The position numbers and the translations under genes were made by a program. Source: Rhodospirillales bacterium (GTDB lineage Bacteria > Pseudomonadota > Alphaproteobacteria > Rhodospirillales > Casp-alpha2). From it: a DNA stretch of 64,000 bases. The stretch is taken from contig JAEPMA010000008.1 in the NCBI GenBank assembly GCA_017644185.1, positions 124,001-188,000 on the forward strand, written 5' to 3'. Of the stretch, positions 56,296-64,000 are shown in pieces. A model generated the notes under the pieces. The model did no database searches and was not told where the DNA came from. It worked only from the letters and a program-made list of their open reading frames with translations. Position 1 is the first letter of the stretch. The number at the start of each line of letters is the position of its first letter.

Positions 56296-57795
56296 CTACT
56301 CCGCCGCCCAGGGGAACGGAATCAGGGTGTCCAGACTTTCCGAGAGCTCATAGACGCTGGCAACCGCGAGTTCGTGATCGAACGGCACGTTGTCCCGCTC
56401 GGCACGCCTGCGGAGCTTTTCGTGATGATAGTCCATCACGTCCTTCGACATCGGCATCTCGCCGCAATCGAAGATGCGGAGATAGCCGTCGGCATCGCGC
56501 GCCGGCATGACCCGGCTTTTCATGTAGTTGTTGGGCGACCAGGGGATATCCATCACGCCGGCCTCACATGCGCGGATGGTGCCGATGGCGACGTCGCCGT
56601 CTCCCATCTCGAGCACCTTATCCATCACCGGGCGCACTTCCCTGGCGATCATGTCGCATTCGGTTTTGAATTCCGGCATCTCATCGAGCCGGATATGCCT
56701 GGCAAGATAGATCGCCATCCGCGTCGAGCGCAGACCCGCCGCGTTGGCTTCGGGTGTCGGAATGCCGAATGCTTCGTGCGATGATTTCGTCGTCACGCTG
56801 ACCGCGCCCCCAATCGCCGCCAGCGTGCCCCCATAGGCGACCAGCGCTTCGCACTGCGCATCGTCATAGGGCCAGGCCCCCATCCAGTGCAGCGACGTCA
56901 CGGGTGTGAAGATATCTTCGTGGCCGAGCTTATTCAGATATTCCTGGGTCAGTTCCCTCGCCATTTTGATCGCGGCGGCGTCCTGCACGAGATGCAGCGT
57001 CTGGCCGAGTTCGAGACCGTAGTTCTTGACCCCCTGTCCGACCGCCAGAAGCGCATCGATGATGCAGGTCAGAATCGCGATCGACGGCGGAATGTTGGTC
57101 CCGGTCAGGAAGCCCGGCTGCCGCCGGTGAAGCTCAACCCCCAGCTCCTGATATTTCGCCGCCAACCGATCCAGATACTGGTAGTTTCGGATACCCTGCT
57201 CGATGGTGATCTCTTTCGTATAAGATGCGGTATAGGCGAGGCCCGATCCGAGATACCCGGAATAGCCCGCGGCGAAGCCGACTTCCGCGGTCAATCGCGG
57301 CATCGCGGTCCCCGATAGAACAATGGCCGGTTTGTCGATCGCCTCGATCAACTGGCGGGTGGTCTTTGGGCCGTAGTTCACCATCGGATACCCGTTGAGC
57401 ATCGAGCGTCCGGCTTTCTTCGACTCCTCAATCCCATTGGCGGCATTCTGCCATTGCTCATTTCGCGTGTAGCTGTCGGTCGTCGTCGGCACGATGTCGG
57501 CGTGGCCTTCCTTGTCGAGGCAGACCATCAGCTCTTTTTGAAGTTCCAGCGTGCCAAAACCGCCGCGCGGCTGCGTCAGGCACCGCCCTTCCGCGTCCGC
57601 CTTGCGCATGACCCAGCCGAGTTGCTTGTGCTTCGGCATGGATTTATGGAACGCGGCCGCTTCATCAAGGTCGATTTCCGCCCCCGTCGGCCAGCGCGCG
57701 AGGTTCTTCTCGCGCATCCGGTCGAAGACGTCGTCGGGAATACGTTCTGCTGAAAACTTGAGCCCGTCCGTATCAGGCTGCGGGTGACCGTCCAT
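56296..57795 (-). CDS. glmE: glutamate mutase (methylaspartate mutase) subunit E
   Basis: 499 residues from the ATG at 57795, overlapping glmL by 23 bases. It is the catalytic TIM-barrel subunit of adenosylcobalamin-dependent glutamate mutase, which interconverts L-glutamate and (2S,3S)-3-methylaspartate. Recognisable stretches: TQPRGGFGTLELQKELMVCL, PTTTDSYTRNEQWQNAANGI, LNGYPMVNYGPKTTR (arginine claw region), GFLTGTNIPPSIAILTCIID and HWMGAWPYDDAQCEALVAYG. The glmS-glmL-glmE order is the classic one. A related mutase substrate cannot be fully excluded. Confidence 0.93.
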   Translation of the reverse strand: MDGHPQPDTDGLKFSAERIPDDVFDRMREKNLARWPTGAEIDLDEAAAFHKSMPKHKQLGWVMRKADAEGRCLTQPRGGFGTLELQKELMVCLDKEGHADIVPTTTDSYTRNEQWQNAANGIEESKKAGRSMLNGYPMVNYGPKTTRQLIEAIDKPAIVLSGTAMPRLTAEVGFAAGYSGYLGSGLAYTASYTKEITIEQGIRNYQYLDRLAAKYQELGVELHRRQPGFLTGTNIPPSIAILTCIIDALLAVGQGVKNYGLELGQTLHLVQDAAAIKMARELTQEYLNKLGHEDIFTPVTSLHWMGAWPYDDAQCEALVAYGGTLAAIGGAVSVTTKSSHEAFGIPTPEANAAGLRSTRMAIYLARHIRLDEMPEFKTECDMIAREVRPVMDKVLEMGDGDVAIGTIRACEAGVMDIPWSPNNYMKSRVMPARDADGYLRIFDCGEMPMSKDVMDYHHEKLRRRAERDNVPFDHELAVASVYELSESLDTLIPFPWAAE

Positions 57796-59209
57796 GGATA
57801 CCTTCCTTCCGGGATGCCGGATTTTCGGCAATGTTGTTATTGGCGAAACGCAACGCCGCATCCGGTTCGACGCCGGCCAGCAGACCGACGGCGTAAAGCG
57901 CATAAGCTCTGTCGATCAGCAGTGCCGGATCTTTCGGGCGCAACGATTCCGGATCTTTTTGGTCGAACAGACCGGCCCTGAGAATGTCTGCTGGCGCATC
58001 GCCATGCACCAGCACGCCACCGGTGCCGATAACCGTCCCGACGGCCGTCAGGTCTTTCCCGTACTGAACCATCACCGGGCCGGTCAGGGTCTGTTTAATC
58101 TCGACCGTACCCGCGTGCCTTTTCATGGCGCGGGCGACGGCGCTTTTGGCGAGATGCGCATCGAAAAACTGTTCTTCTTCCGTTTCCGGCAGACGTTCGA
58201 CATCGTTTTCAATCAGTTTCAGAAACTCCTCGACCTCGTCGGCCGAAAATCCCGATGCGCGCGCAAAGTTGTCGGCGCCCACCGTCTCGACAATGGTCCG
58301 TGCGTTGTGCCGCATCCCGAGATCGCCCTCGACCGTGCGCTTGGCATAAGGTTCCGGCAGACCGTACTGCACCACGCTTCCATCTGCGGGCGCGCCGGAC
58401 GCAATCGAATGCACGTCCGTCGTCGCACCACCGACATCGACCACCATCAACGGGCCCCAGCCCGTGTGGTTTTCGTTGCCGTCAGCCAAAAGGCGGGCGC
58501 CCTCCATGACGGCGGCGGGCGTCGGCATCAAGACTGCGTCAAAGCGTTCTTCCGCCTTGTCGATCCCCTTGGCGTGGACGATCCGTTCGATGAACACGTC
58601 CCTGATCGCGGCGCGCGCGGGCTCGACATCGAGCACGTTGAATTCCGGCATCACGTTCCCGGCAATGCGGGCATCGATTCCTGAAGCGGAGAACATGTCT
58701 GCAATATCGTCCGCACAAACCCGGTTGCCGGCGATGATCACCGGGCAATCGAGCCCCGCCTTCATCAGCTTGTCGGCATTCCATCGGATCGTTTCCTCGT
58801 TCCCCCCATCGGTGCCGCCGGCGAGCAGCAAAATATCCGGGCATTGCCCGACAATGCCCGCCGCATCCTTATCTGTGAGCTTGTACGCGTGCGCGCCGAT
58901 CAGTTTGGCACCGGCGCCGAGCGCGGCCAGCCTGGCCGCTTCGGCGGTCAGTTCCTTGACCAGTCCAACCGTGATCATGGCCAGCCCGCCCGCCGCGGAC
59001 GACGACGCCAGGCGGTGCGTAAAATCGGGCAGCGTGCCTAAATGGTGTTCGAGATCGTTAAGTGCCGCATCGAGCCCCTGGTTGACATCGGTCGTCACCG
59101 TCGACGGCCCCTGTCCGGCCCCGAGGATGCTACCGACGTCGAGATCGATGGCCCGCAGCTTCGTATACGTGCTGCCGAAGTCGATCAGGAGGGCGCTTCG
59201 CCCGGTCAT
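57773..59209 (-). CDS. glmL: glutamate mutase accessory ATPase GlmL (MutL)
   Basis: 478 residues, ASKHA-fold ATPase ([20 protein letters not shown] at the N-terminus, [19 protein letters not shown] as the second phosphate loop, [14 protein letters not shown] as adenosine loop). GlmL/MutL proteins are thought to reactivate the B12 mutase when its cofactor is damaged. It overlaps glmS by 4 bases and glmE by 23 bases, consistent with coupled translation. Confidence 0.92.
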   Translation of the reverse strand: MTGRSALLIDFGSTYTKLRAIDLDVGSILGAGQGPSTVTTDVNQGLDAALNDLEHHLGTLPDFTHRLASSSAAGGLAMITVGLVKELTAEAARLAALGAGAKLIGAHAYKLTDKDAAGIVGQCPDILLLAGGTDGGNEETIRWNADKLMKAGLDCPVIIAGNRVCADDIADMFSASGIDARIAGNVMPEFNVLDVEPARAAIRDVFIERIVHAKGIDKAEERFDAVLMPTPAAVMEGARLLADGNENHTGWGPLMVVDVGGATTDVHSIASGAPADGSVVQYGLPEPYAKRTVEGDLGMRHNARTIVETVGADNFARASGFSADEVEEFLKLIENDVERLPETEEEQFFDAHLAKSAVARAMKRHAGTVEIKQTLTGPVMVQYGKDLTAVGTVIGTGGVLVHGDAPADILRAGLFDQKDPESLRPKDPALLIDRAYALYAVGLLAGVEPDAALRFANNNIAENPASRKEGIHGRSPAA

Positions 59210-59658
59210 GCGGCGGCTCCGTTGGCCTTGTCTTTCAGATCCTCGTCAAGCATCGCCACCACGCCGGGGGTGCGAGTGCCGGGCGGAAAGGCGCGGTTGA
59301 ACCCCATCGCGATATAGCGCTGTTCGACGTCTTCCCATTCCTGCTTGCCGACGACAAGATTGCCGCCAACGTAAAGCGTGATGTCCTCGAGGCCCGCTTC
59401 GATGCACATGTCGCGAAAGCCGCGGCAGTCCAGCTCGCCTTGACCGTAAAGAGACGACACCAGGATCGCGTCCGCCGCCGTTTCGATCGCCGCCTTGACG
59501 AAGTCCTCGGCCGGCGTCAGCGCACCCAGGGCCACCACCTTAAACCCCTCCTTCTCAAGCGCCATCGACAGGATACGATTGCCGACGATGTGCGTGTCCG
59601 CACCGATAACCCCGGTGATGAGAGTAATATTCCCGCGTTGTTCCGGCGTCAGGCTCAT
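59206..59658 (-). CDS. glmS: glutamate mutase B12-binding subunit S
   Basis: 150 residues. The base-off cobalamin motif DxHxxG is [14 protein letters not shown], with [14 protein letters not shown] and [12 protein letters not shown] completing the B12 pocket, as in clostridial GlmS/MutS. With GlmE it forms the active mutase. It overlaps the iclR stop by 4 bases, so the regulator and enzyme are co-expressed. This is not glucosamine-6-phosphate synthase, which shares the gene name. Confidence 0.95.
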   Translation of the reverse strand: MSLTPEQRGNITLITGVIGADTHIVGNRILSMALEKEGFKVVALGALTPAEDFVKAAIETAADAILVSSLYGQGELDCRGFRDMCIEAGLEDITLYVGGNLVVGKQEWEDVEQRYIAMGFNRAFPPGTRTPGVVAMLDEDLKDKANGAAA

Positions 59659-60479
59659 TCCGCCGCTTCCTTCCGCATCGGCCCCTGCAGGGTTTCGCGC
59701 ATGGTCTGTTCGATCAGACGTGCCGTCTCGCGAAGACGGTCGATCTTCGAGTCCGCCTGCTGCAACGACATCCGCGCGGCCGGTGCGTGCAAAGAAAGCC
59801 CGGCGACGACGCGGTTGCGGGCGTCGAACACCGGCACCGCCACCCCGATGATGCCGATGGTGTTTTCCTCGCTGTTACGGGCATACCCCTGACGGCGGAT
59901 GAGCTTGAATTCCGCTTCCAGCACCTTCGGGTCGGTTATGGTGAATTCGGTGAACTTTGTGAGCGGCGATGCATTGATGATGCGCCTGCGGCTTCGTGTC
60001 GGCAGATGCGCCACCAACAATTTACCGAGTGCCGTCGCATGCATCGATACGTGCGTGCCCACCCCCATCTGCAATCTGAGCGGCCACGAACATTCGACGC
60101 GGTCGATGTAAACGACACTATCGCGGTCGAGCACGCCGAGATTACACGTCTCGCCGATCTCGTGGACGAGCCCGGAAAGGATGGCGCGCACCGGCGAGGC
60201 ATGCATGAACGCCGACATGGCGTCGGTCGCGAGCGACATGAGGTTGGGTCCGACCAGATACTTGTCCCCGTCCGGCGCACGCGTGATCATCAGCGTCTCT
60301 TCAAGCTGCTTCACGACCCGGAATACGGTCGGGCGCGGCAGGTTCGTACGTTCCGCAATGTCGTTCAGGCTCGGTGGTTTTGCTGCGGTCAGGATTGCCG
60401 AAAGTACGGTCATCCCCTTGCCGAGCGCCGAACTCGTGTCCGGCGGCGTGATGTGTGACAACGGTTCACCGTCAGGCAT
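59655..60479 (-). CDS. IclR-family regulator of the glutamate mutase operon
   Basis: 274 residues. N-terminal winged helix ([23 protein letters not shown] region) and C-terminal IclR effector domain ([55 protein letters not shown]). Strong ribosome site GGGAGG 5 bases before the ATG. It is the first gene of the iclR-glmSLE operon, so it probably responds to a pathway intermediate and controls its own operon and perhaps the divergent azlCD. Confidence 0.93.
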   Translation of the reverse strand: MPDGEPLSHITPPDTSSALGKGMTVLSAILTAAKPPSLNDIAERTNLPRPTVFRVVKQLEETLMITRAPDGDKYLVGPNLMSLATDAMSAFMHASPVRAILSGLVHEIGETCNLGVLDRDSVVYIDRVECSWPLRLQMGVGTHVSMHATALGKLLVAHLPTRSRRRIINASPLTKFTEFTITDPKVLEAEFKLIRRQGYARNSEENTIGIIGVAVPVFDARNRVVAGLSLHAPAARMSLQQADSKIDRLRETARLIEQTMRETLQGPMRKEAAE

Positions 60480-60538
60480 GCGATCCTCCCAAATCCAGGC
60501 AACGGAAACGGAAGTGAAGCAGTATCGCGTATTTATGG

Positions 60539-60575
60539 CAATTAATTGGTATAATTTGTCTCGTTTTCAGGTCAA
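60539..60575. promoter_or_regulatory. candidate divergent promoter region with palindrome
   Basis: On the minus strand TTGACC (60575-60570) and TATACC (60553-60548) are 16 bases apart, followed by a perfect palindrome CAATTAATTG (60539-60548) at the expected start of transcription of the iclR operon. On the plus strand a TATAAT lies at 60550-60555. The palindrome is a candidate IclR operator. Confidence 0.45.
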
Positions 60576-60611
60576 ATGACGTGAAATTAGGGATTTGATG
60601 AAGGCCCGTCT

Positions 60612-61373
60612 TTGCGACAGCATGTCGGGGACAAAGAGGAACCCGCCATATCCGCTTCTGAAAATCTCTACGCCAACAACTGGGCGCTGTTCCGCCGGGG
60701 GCTCCTCGACGGGTTCAGCCTGCCCGCGTTCATGGTCGCCGCCAGCATGATCGGCTATGGCGCCTTGGTGCATTCGGCGGGCCTGAGCCTCGCCTTCGGG
60801 GTGGTTTCAACGCTTGGGATCTGGGGGCTGCCCGGTCAGGTCGCTTTGATCGAATACATGTTACTCGGCGCCCCCTTGGTGTCGATGTTGATTGGTGTCT
60901 CGCTCGCCAACATGCGGTTCCTGCCGATGAGCATGTCTTTGGCACCCCTGTTCCGGGGCTCCAAAAGCGGCTGGCGGCTTCGCTATCTCTGGGTCCAGTT
61001 CATGTCGGTCAACACCTGGGTCGGCCTTCTGAGGCGCGTGCCGGAACTGAGCCCGGACCAGCGCGGCCCCTTTTATGCCGGATTTTCGACGATCTGCATG
61101 ATCGCGGGCGCAGGCGGCGTGTCGGCCGGATACCTGATGGCGGAAGCCATGCCGTTCTACGTCACCGTAACGCTGGTGTTCCTGAACCCGATCTATTTCG
61201 CGTTCGTGTTCGCGGCGATGCGGGCCAGGGCCGGGTTGCTGGCGTTCGCCGCCGGCGCCATCGCCGGCCCCCCAATGTATATTCTGACGCCCGAATGGTC
61301 GCTACCTCTAGCCGGAATCATCGCGGGCAGCGTCGGCTATTTCGCCGACCGGTTTTTGAGGGGGCGGTCATGA
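60612..61373 (+). CDS. azlC: AzlC-family amino-acid exporter subunit
   Basis: 253 residues if started at the TTG at 60612. Membrane protein with the AzlC pattern LFRRGLLDGFSLPAFMVAAS, GLPGQVALIEYMLLGAPLVS and FLPMSMSLAPLFRG. AzlC and AzlD together export branched-chain amino acids or analogues. The start is uncertain: the only good ribosome site (AAAGAGGA) lies inside this frame, 7 bases before an ATA codon at 60649. It is divergent from iclR and overlaps azlD by 4 bases. Confidence 0.87.
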   Translation: MRQHVGDKEEPAISASENLYANNWALFRRGLLDGFSLPAFMVAASMIGYGALVHSAGLSLAFGVVSTLGIWGLPGQVALIEYMLLGAPLVSMLIGVSLANMRFLPMSMSLAPLFRGSKSGWRLRYLWVQFMSVNTWVGLLRRVPELSPDQRGPFYAGFSTICMIAGAGGVSAGYLMAEAMPFYVTVTLVFLNPIYFAFVFAAMRARAGLLAFAAGAIAGPPMYILTPEWSLPLAGIIAGSVGYFADRFLRGRS

Positions 61374-61732
61374 CGGGCGAGGTCACCGGTATGACGACCG
61401 CCTATATCTGGGCGCTGCTGGGGATGGCGATCGCTGTCACGTATCTCTGGCGCGGGCTCGGGACCACCATCGTCGCCGGGATCGACCCCGACAGCCCGGT
61501 CCTGCAGTGGGTCGCGTGCGTGGCTTACGGGCTGCTGTCGGCACTGATTTCGCGCATCGTATTTTTACCTGTCGGCGTACTGGAGAATACCGAGTTGGTT
61601 GACCGTGTAGGGGCGACCGTGTTCGGCTTCGTCATGTTCTTTCTGTTCAAGAAGCACATTGGTGTCGGCACGCTCAGCGCCGCGGGGGCGTTCGGGGTTC
61701 TCGTCTGGGCACGCAGTCAGGGATTTATCTGA
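61370..61732 (+). CDS. azlD: AzlD-family amino-acid exporter subunit
   Basis: 120 residues from the ATG at 61370, which overlaps the azlC stop (ATGA). Four membrane segments (AYIWALLGMAIAVTYLWRGL, VACVAYGLLSALISRIVFL, ATVFGFVMFFLFKKHIG, AAGAFGVLVWARSQGFI) match AzlD. It is the small partner needed for AzlC function. The protease gene follows after 2 bases, so all three may share a transcript. Confidence 0.88.
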   Translation: MTGEVTGMTTAYIWALLGMAIAVTYLWRGLGTTIVAGIDPDSPVLQWVACVAYGLLSALISRIVFLPVGVLENTELVDRVGATVFGFVMFFLFKKHIGVGTLSAAGAFGVLVWARSQGFI

Positions 61733-61734
61733 AC

Positions 61735-62844
61735 ATGCGCGGACGTCTCGCCGCTCTTCTGGTTATCCTCGCCGTTGCCATCCACGCACCGGCACACGCC
61801 CAGACGTGCAATGCGCCCGCGCCTGTCTGCAAGGCAGCGGACAGCGTCGTGATGATCTCGTCGTTCGACCCGATCGGGAGCGCCGTCGTCATTGGGGATG
61901 GGCTGCTGGTGACCAACCGCCACATGGTTGCCGATAACCCGGCGGCAAAGATCAGATTGAGCGACGGAACCGAGGTCGAGGCCCGGGTCGCCCCGACGGA
62001 TTATCCCGGCGACCTCGTCGGCCTTGTCGCGGCAGGTGTCACGGCACCGATCCTCTCCCATAACGACAACCCGACGTTAGAGACCGACCTATACGTCATC
62101 GGCTTCGACGTCGGACGAGACGCGGTTCGCGTCTATGCGCCGGGGCGGCTGATCGTCGAGCGCGCCACGACCCCTCTCGCGCGCCTGCATCACGACGCCC
62201 GCTCACTCCCGGGGAATTCGGGCGGCGCGCTTGTGGATTCGGATGGACGCCTGGTCGGCATCGTCGCATCCGGCGGCGAGGGCCGGAACGAGGCCATCGC
62301 GATCTCGGAACTGTCGCGCCTGCGGGCCGCCACCGCCCCTGAAAAGGTCGAGGCCTCGCAACTGATCGGCCGTGCGTACGTGCGTTGCGTCGAGGCATTG
62401 GACAGCGTGCGATCCTCACGAGGCCCGCTGACGGACGATATTTCCATCCAGATCGAGAGCGCCTGTCTTGCCACGTCGAACCGCCAGTTGCTCGACGAAG
62501 CTGGAAAAGTATTTGGCACGCGGCGCGATCTGCCCCGCGCACTCAAGATGCTCGAAGCCAGCTACCGAATGGATCCGAATGCGCCGAATACGCTGATCTC
62601 GCTCGCGGTCACGTATCATATCGCCGGCCAGTTCAGGAACGAGATCCCGCTTTTATACAGGATGCTCGAATTCATGCCGGGCGATCCGCAAGTACTGCGC
62701 CTCGCCCTTCAGGCCGGTGTCTGGGGCGGCGATCAGGCGCTCGCCCACCGGGCGATGAAAACCATTGAAACGGAATTACCACAAATGGCGCCGCCGGCCA
62801 GGCGGTTTTACGACGACCCACCACCGCCGCCGAAGCTCAACTGA
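61735..62844 (+). CDS. exported trypsin-like serine protease with C-terminal helical repeat region
   Basis: 369 residues with a signal peptide (RLAALLVILAVAIHAPAHA). The S1 fold is seen with catalytic His in GLLVTNRHMVADNP, Asp in DYPGDLVGLVAAG and Ser in DARSLPGNSGGALVDSDGRL. No PDZ domain follows; instead residues from about 240 form TPR-like helices (LPRALKMLEASYRMDPNAPN, TYHIAGQFRNEIPLLYRMLE). The C-terminus is proline-rich. A periplasmic protease with a substrate- or partner-binding tail is likely. It converges with the subtilisin-like gene, 6 bases away. Confidence 0.88.
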   Translation: MRGRLAALLVILAVAIHAPAHAQTCNAPAPVCKAADSVVMISSFDPIGSAVVIGDGLLVTNRHMVADNPAAKIRLSDGTEVEARVAPTDYPGDLVGLVAAGVTAPILSHNDNPTLETDLYVIGFDVGRDAVRVYAPGRLIVERATTPLARLHHDARSLPGNSGGALVDSDGRLVGIVASGGEGRNEAIAISELSRLRAATAPEKVEASQLIGRAYVRCVEALDSVRSSRGPLTDDISIQIESACLATSNRQLLDEAGKVFGTRRDLPRALKMLEASYRMDPNAPNTLISLAVTYHIAGQFRNEIPLLYRMLEFMPGDPQVLRLALQAGVWGGDQALAHRAMKTIETELPQMAPPARRFYDDPPPPPKLN

Positions 62845-62850
62845 TCAGGA

Positions 62851-64000
62851 TCAGGGGCCGTCCAGAGGATCGGGAATCCAACCGTAGCGGGTCACCTTCT
62901 CACCGGCCAGCGGCCGGGCACGCTTGAGAACCCAGTCTCTGAGCTCCGGCCCGTGCCAGTCCGGATTTGCGGCGAGCGCACGCACCGCCAACGCCGTGAT
63001 GCGCGGCACCGCGAAGCTGGACCCCGATGCCTTGCCCGGCACGCCACGGTGATCGATCACCTCGACCCGTTCGCCCGGCGCCATGATATCGACGCTCTCC
63101 GCCCCCCAGTTCGATCCCTGCGCGAGACGCCCGTCAGGTGTCGAAGAGGTCACCACGATGGCGTTCGGAAGCTGAAGTGCCGCCGGGTAAACCGGTTCCC
63201 GGTCGATATCGCGGCCGTCGTTTCCCGCCGAGATGATGAAAAGCATGCGCGGATGCTGACGCGCCGCATCGTGAAACGCCTGCCACTCGCCCTTGCTGTT
63301 CGACCCCATCGCCAGGTTGACGACGCGCACATTCTGATCTGAGAGCCAGCCGACGGCGTCCGCCATCTTCGTCATGTCGGGGCGCGGGTATCTGACGGGA
63401 ACGACACGCGCCATCGCCGCTTCGCGGATCAACACGCTCATCACGGCCGATCCATGGTGTAGTGGGAAGAAAGGCGTGCGGCCGGTGTCGGCGTCAAAAG
63501 GCAGGTCGTCATTGTCCCAGAAATCACGGCCGATCAGCTTCCCGTCCGGCGTTCGCGCGAGGCGTTTTTTAAAAGGACCGATGGTGTAATTAACGCCACT
63601 GTCGATCAGCCCGACCGTCACCCCACCCGGATCGGCGGCGTTCGGTGCGGGCGGATTGAGCGGGATCGCACCGCTACGCGTCACAAGATCGTCTTTGTAG
63701 ACCAGGATCGACTGCGCCCGCCCCACATCGTCGTAAACGATCTCGCGGGCTTCATTGATCTTGCAGACATTGTTCAGCGACACGCTGAAAAGCGGTTTGT
63801 CGTCCGCGAGTTCGATCGCGATCTTGCGGAGCTTGCCGCCCGGGAAAAGGACGCTGACGTCCAGTTTGCGGCCATCGGAAAGCAACAGCACCGTCTTCGC
63901 CCGTCCCGGCGCACCACGGAACGAATCGACATCGTGCGCGATGATCCGCGCCCCGTCGATTACACCGCGAAAGCGCTGCGGGTCACTGAACGGCTCACTA
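62851..64000 (-). CDS. subtilisin-like (S8) peptidase, 5' end outside window
   Basis: At least 383 residues; the frame is open through the right edge, so the start is not visible. Catalytic triad: Asp in VTVGLIDSGVNYTIGP, His in PLHHGSAVMSVLI, Ser in GKASGSSFAVPRITALA (GSS instead of GTS). The oxyanion Asn region is FIISAGNDGRD. The N-terminal part before the Asp (LLLSDGRKLDVSVLF...) looks like a distinct beta-rich domain. Export cannot be judged. The pairing with a convergent trypsin-like protease suggests a shared envelope role, but this is inference. Confidence 0.85.
   Translation of the reverse strand, partial: SEPFSDPQRFRGVIDGARIIAHDVDSFRGAPGRAKTVLLLSDGRKLDVSVLFPGGKLRKIAIELADDKPLFSVSLNNVCKINEAREIVYDDVGRAQSILVYKDDLVTRSGAIPLNPPAPNAADPGGVTVGLIDSGVNYTIGPFKKRLARTPDGKLIGRDFWDNDDLPFDADTGRTPFFPLHHGSAVMSVLIREAAMARVVPVRYPRPDMTKMADAVGWLSDQNVRVVNLAMGSNSKGEWQAFHDAARQHPRMLFIISAGNDGRDIDREPVYPAALQLPNAIVVTSSTPDGRLAQGSNWGAESVDIMAPGERVEVIDHRGVPGKASGSSFAVPRITALAVRALAANPDWHGPELRDWVLKRARPLAGEKVTRYGWIPDPLDGP

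Overview
The window reads as chromosomal DNA of a GC-rich alphaproteobacterium, most likely a free-living, probably marine, member of the Rhodospirillales or a close relative. Support comes from the complete System I cytochrome c maturation operon in alphaproteobacterial style, several amino-acid-type ABC transporters, a CoA-acylating methylmalonate-semialdehyde dehydrogenase, an encapsulated-ferritin-like protein very close to that of Rhodospirillum rubrum, a PAS_5-type protein and alphaproteobacterial short palindromic repeats. I see no rRNA, tRNA, CRISPR array, insertion sequence or prophage. Both ends cut through genes.

Layout. 1-9 kb: a truncated AsmA/YdbH-like envelope protein, small envelope and hypothetical proteins, a Nudix hydrolase, a chemoreceptor-like protein with a decayed signalling tip, pgk and a LysE-type exporter. 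9-16 kb: ccmABCDEFGHI in one tightly overlapping minus-strand operon. 16.1-16.3 kb: a string of hairpins with C-rich loops, including an anti-Shine-Dalgarno CCTCCTC, ending in a clear intrinsic terminator; I propose this as a small regulatory RNA. 16.3-24.7 kb: an acyl-CoA-ligase / branched-chain-amino-acid-type ABC transporter operon, with a 16-bp perfect palindrome between it and the divergent acnA (25-27.7 kb). 28-33 kb: lipoprotein hydrolase, duplicated membrane protein, DUF1223 protein, agmatinase-family ureohydrolase, an encapsulin-free EncFtn-type ferritin and small hypotheticals. 33-37.6 kb: a polyamine-type ABC transporter (potDABC order) whose PotB has an unusual Pro/Ser repeat extension. 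38-45.5 kb: mmsA, DUF3500 protein, esterase, LysE exporter, and an XRE-cupin regulator with a dimethylglycine/sarcosine dehydrogenase. 45.6-48.6 kb: a degenerate EAL-like protein, a STAS protein and a sensor histidine kinase.

48.8-61.7 kb is the most unusual part. A succinate dehydrogenase/fumarate reductase-like operon (iron-sulfur subunit, two membrane anchors, a TauE permease, flavoprotein last) lies next to a VOC protein, an enolase-superfamily enzyme, a second TauE permease, a PAS_5 protein, a coenzyme-B12 glutamate mutase operon (iclR-glmS-glmL-glmE) and AzlCD amino-acid export genes. The flavoprotein seems to lack the histidine that normally binds FAD covalently (Cys instead), which in E. 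coli FrdA favours reduction over succinate oxidation. Methylaspartate ammonia-lyase is not present, so the fate of methylaspartate, and whether these genes form one pathway, is open. The window ends with a convergent pair of exported proteases, one trypsin-like with a helical tail and one subtilisin-like cut by the window edge.

All functions come from reading the sequence and family knowledge; no searches were run.
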